64,000 nt of DNA from Andrena cerasifolii (taxonomy: Eukaryota > Arthropoda > Insecta > Hymenoptera > Andrenidae): the NCBI RefSeq assembly GCF_050908995.1, contig NC_135129.1, positions 496,001-560,000 on the forward strand, in the 5' to 3' direction. This document shows positions 61,252-64,000 of the stretch, piece by piece (within the stretch, counting starts at the first letter, position 1; the number at the start of each line of letters is the position of its first letter). The notes under the pieces were generated by a model. The model worked only from the letters and a program-made list of their open reading frames with translations, ran no database searches and was not told the DNA's origin. A program made the position numbers and the translations under genes.

Positions 61252-61692
61252 CAATTGTAATCGAAATTTTGCAGCGCAATGACATTGCAATTGCAATTGT
61301 GCGAAACAATTCCATAGTTATTAAATTGTAATTATTTGATCGTACTTACAATTGAACAATCCGACAATCTTAAAAAGACATTACTTTCATAATGCATATC
61401 TTTTATTGGATGTGTCGAGCAGATTGTACCGCTTCCTTTATGTAGTTTATAAGTAGGTGTTCCCTCGAGAGTAAAACTCGCGTGAGCAGTTATTTCTCAA
61501 AAGTGGACACTACGTCCGAGAGTGACTGACGGAGAACGACTTTTAAAGGAAACACCCAAACCAACGCGGAAATGTTTTACAAACTCATAAGCCGACGCGT
61601 TTAGTAAAGTGCTGCGAATCAGCGGTTCGCGTTGGTCTGTGGCAGAGTTGGGCATAATCAATTACAAATATAATTGATTATGTCCAACTCTG

Positions 61693-62208
61693 GTACAGGG
61701 TCAGTGTATTATCCTGCAACCCGCGCTCGCACGAACTGGTAAAATGGCAACAGCGCCTCACGGATGAATTCCACTACAACCATGCACCGTCCGGGCGCGC
61801 GGCGTTCGGAGAGCTGCCAGCGACCGCAAATTTCGTACACAAATTTTTATTTCAAATAATTTTTTACCCATCTCTGGTCTCGAGCGACCGTGAATATGTA
61901 TTAATGAACTATCGGTGTGAGTCTGCAAAGACCCAGGCTCAAGACCCGAAGTCCTGTACTCAGAGGGTTAACATCTATTAAAATGCAAAAGGAAAAAAAG
62001 TTATGCATTTTCACACTTGCAATACAATCACAAACGATGCAATGTTATAATAGGATACCTAAAACAAATTTAAAATTGTTAATTAAAAAAATAAAATAAT
62101 AAAAAATATATATAAAAGAGAGTGCATTGAACATAAAAAGAAAGAAATTTAAGTGTTAATGTAAGTTCAGATGTGGTAAAACTTTAGCTTTTTAGTGTTA
62201 TTTATATA
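61693..62208. other. Unassigned DNA
   Basis: No gene recognised. A short stretch near 61,870 repeats the GAGCGACCGT words found near 59,795 beside the hAT-like element. Confidence 0.4.
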
Positions 62209-62411
62209 TGACTAGCTTGATTACTCAGCTTCGCCCGAAATTTAGATTCTGATTTTATAAAAAAAATTTATTAATTTTATTGTGAAAATAGTCACATTCT
62301 TCTGGATTAGCGAGGAATAACGAGGTGGGACACATTTCGTGAGGCCAGAGTTTACCGTTCGAAAGTTTTTAGGCGACAGACAAACACACAAACACTTTCT
62401 GCTTTATATAT
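62209..62411 (+). repeat. Dispersed repeat, copy 2
   Basis: The counterpart of 58,233-58,440, ending GACAAACACACAAACACTTT and TATATATTAA. Confidence 0.65.
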
Positions 62412-64000
62412 TAAAATGAACATTAGCAGGTATTTAACATGTATTAAAGAAGGAAAAGGACAAAATTTTTGACATTTACATGTACAAAGTACATTCACAA
62501 AAGGTGCAATGTTATGATAGGATAGTTAAAGCAAATGTAAAAATGTTAATATTCATATTATATAGCAAAATGTTCCAAAAACATGCCAATGTTCCCCTAG
62601 TTTACAATATACGTTCTAAGACACTCGAAAAATGCTTTCAGCAAAGCCGCGCACAGCATGGAACACACTTAAAGTGTTAGTGTTACTCAATAAATTGTAC
62701 CCTTTTTTCAAGGAGAATGACAATTTCTCTTAAACTATTATACATTAATTTTTTTAAGTTTTTTTAACTAAGTTTTTGTGTTATATCTTGGGGTAGAGTC
62801 GATAAAAATCAGAAATTCGAAAACGTGTTTGTAGTATAGATGTAAAGTAATAAGAGGAGGGAAATTATTTTGTTTGTTAGGTTATCATACCTATCCTTAT
62901 TTACTTTCTTTTTTTGCGGGACAAGGTAGAAGGAAGGCTAAATGAACATCTTATAAATTAATCTGAGTTGCTAGCAGATTGAACTTACAAATAAGAAAAA
63001 TTTGGTCTCTACTGGTTGACAGTCTATTGGTCGGTACTGCACGACAGTTGGATGGTCGGTACTGCACGACTCTCCCCTGCTGCTCGCCTCTACCTTGTGT
63101 AATCATTTTGAAAGCATTTTTTCTAATTTTGCTACTGTTATTTCAATAATTATTGATCATCAATAATTGTATCTGCATCGTTTGACTACTATTAAAAATT
63201 GATATTTTTACTTTATCTGTTACATAAAAATTTCCAACTTTTTATTATATTGCAAAGGATGTTGCAGTCGTGCGTTTCGAGTTAACGTAATGAACGTGTT
63301 AGAAGCGTTAACGACTGCTTTAATAATTACGGTGTAGTCGCGTGTTTACTTGACAATTTCGCAGGAGTTCCCACGCTCTAGGAATAATTATGCACGAAAT
63401 CGATTGTACGCGTTGTTGCAGCCGGGGAATGCGTTTCCTGCTGCGAGCGATTCATGAAATTACAGAGGGGAGACGTGGTACATATCAGAATGTACAGACG
63501 GTAAACAAAGTAAGAAACTGTGGCTTCGTTCAAAGGTTTCTCTCCTGGAGGAAAAGCATGGCAAGTGTCTGTTCAATCATTACAGAGTAGTGCAGATACA
63601 TTAGATTTATCGGCAATTTCATTGACAGCAAATAGATTTAGTAATCTTTCTATTGCGTTTATATTGTGATTACAAGCGTATGCCATAGGTTCCATTTCAA
63701 ATCGCTAACAAAACTTTCAGGAATAATACTATCATCGATAGTCTTTGATTAACAACAACATTTACCAACTGTTCGACTACTGACGGTCATCTACTACAGG
63801 CAAAATAAGACGAAAATATAGAATAAAATTTACCCTCTGTACACGAAGAGTTCAGAAACCAATCAGTGTAAGTCCATTAGTATTAAAACCGAGATTTACA
63901 CTGTTTGTCTTCTGAATAATTTTGCCGGCTAATTCCATAGTCAATATAAGTACCGCCGTCTATTGCTTACGTATGAAAGTAGTAACTTGATTGATTTATC
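62412..64000. other. Unassigned AT-rich DNA
   Basis: No gene or RNA recognised. GGTCGGTACTGCACGAC is directly repeated at about 63,032 and 63,054. The 66-codon frame at 63,390 lacks family features. Confidence 0.4.

Larger units (their letters stand above)
59827..61692. mobile_element. hAT-like element with nested solo LTR
   Basis: Ends CAGAGTTGGGCAAAATGTAA and TATGTCCAACTCTG. Exact 8-bp duplication GTACAGGG at 59,819-59,826 and 61,693-61,700. Without the solo LTR at 60,026-61,251 it is about 640 bp of ATTACAATTG-type repeats. A mini palindrome at 61,643-61,692 has the same ends (CAGAGTTGGGCA...CCAACTCTG). No transposase. Confidence 0.9.

Overview
The window looks like repeat-rich insect DNA, most likely from a hymenopteran and probably an ant. 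The basis is the types of mobile element present (Polinton/adintovirus genes of arthropod type, errantivirus-like Ty3/gypsy, Kolobok-like, piggyBac-like, hAT and mariner-like foldback elements) and the short 70-80 bp GT-AG introns. I see no convincing ordinary host gene, rRNA or CRISPR array. Almost everything is nested mobile DNA.

Region 1 (about 1.2-34.3 kb) is an endogenised Polinton/Maverick-type element with adintovirus-like gene content. The left arm (1.2-7.1 kb) carries an intron-containing gene of unknown function and a protein-primed family B DNA polymerase with one intron, four stops and a frameshift. The right arm (19.4-27.2 kb) carries, leftward, an integrase with chromodomain, a fibre-like protein, a DUF8207-like protein and a packaging ATPase; and, rightward, a small protein, a phospholipase-A2-domain virion protein, an adenain-like protease, a penton-like protein, a small Asn-rich protein, a hexon-like capsid protein and an unknown 175-residue protein. 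A three-exon Pro/Ser/Arg-rich gene lies beyond these. The right end is duplicated in tandem (26,337-30,288 and 30,289-34,302). Several viral genes carry stops or frameshifts, so this is a decaying copy.

A 12.26 kb Ty3/gypsy element (7,168-19,425; near-identical 1,765 bp LTRs; 4-bp AAAA duplication) sits between the polymerase and integrase genes and splits the viral element. Its pol has a macrodomain-like insertion between RNase H and integrase, its env is reduced to a remnant, and the env position is occupied by an intact RRM + F-box + leucine-rich-repeat ORF. The LTRs and internal region share a recurring stem/hairpin/GGGAWWTCCC motif. Two solo LTRs of the same family occur at 38.7-40.4 kb and 48.9-50.6 kb.

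Region 2 (34.3-64 kb) is a graveyard of nested elements: a long foldback element; a Mutator-like/YqaJ-domain transposon gene split by a solo LTR; hAT-like elements with exact 8-bp duplications (also one at 305-474); several mariner-like foldback elements with CAGGGTGTCCC ends, one a giant palindrome with a Kolobok-like element (TTAA duplication) in one arm; a piggyBac-like pseudogene; and a solo LTR (60,026-61,251) holding a tandem array of hairpins whose stems co-vary. The strongest candidates for something undescribed are the RRM/F-box/LRR-carrying retrotransposon with its macrodomain-like pol insertion, the recurring LTR structural motif, the co-varying hairpin array, and the three-exon gene at the right end of the viral element.
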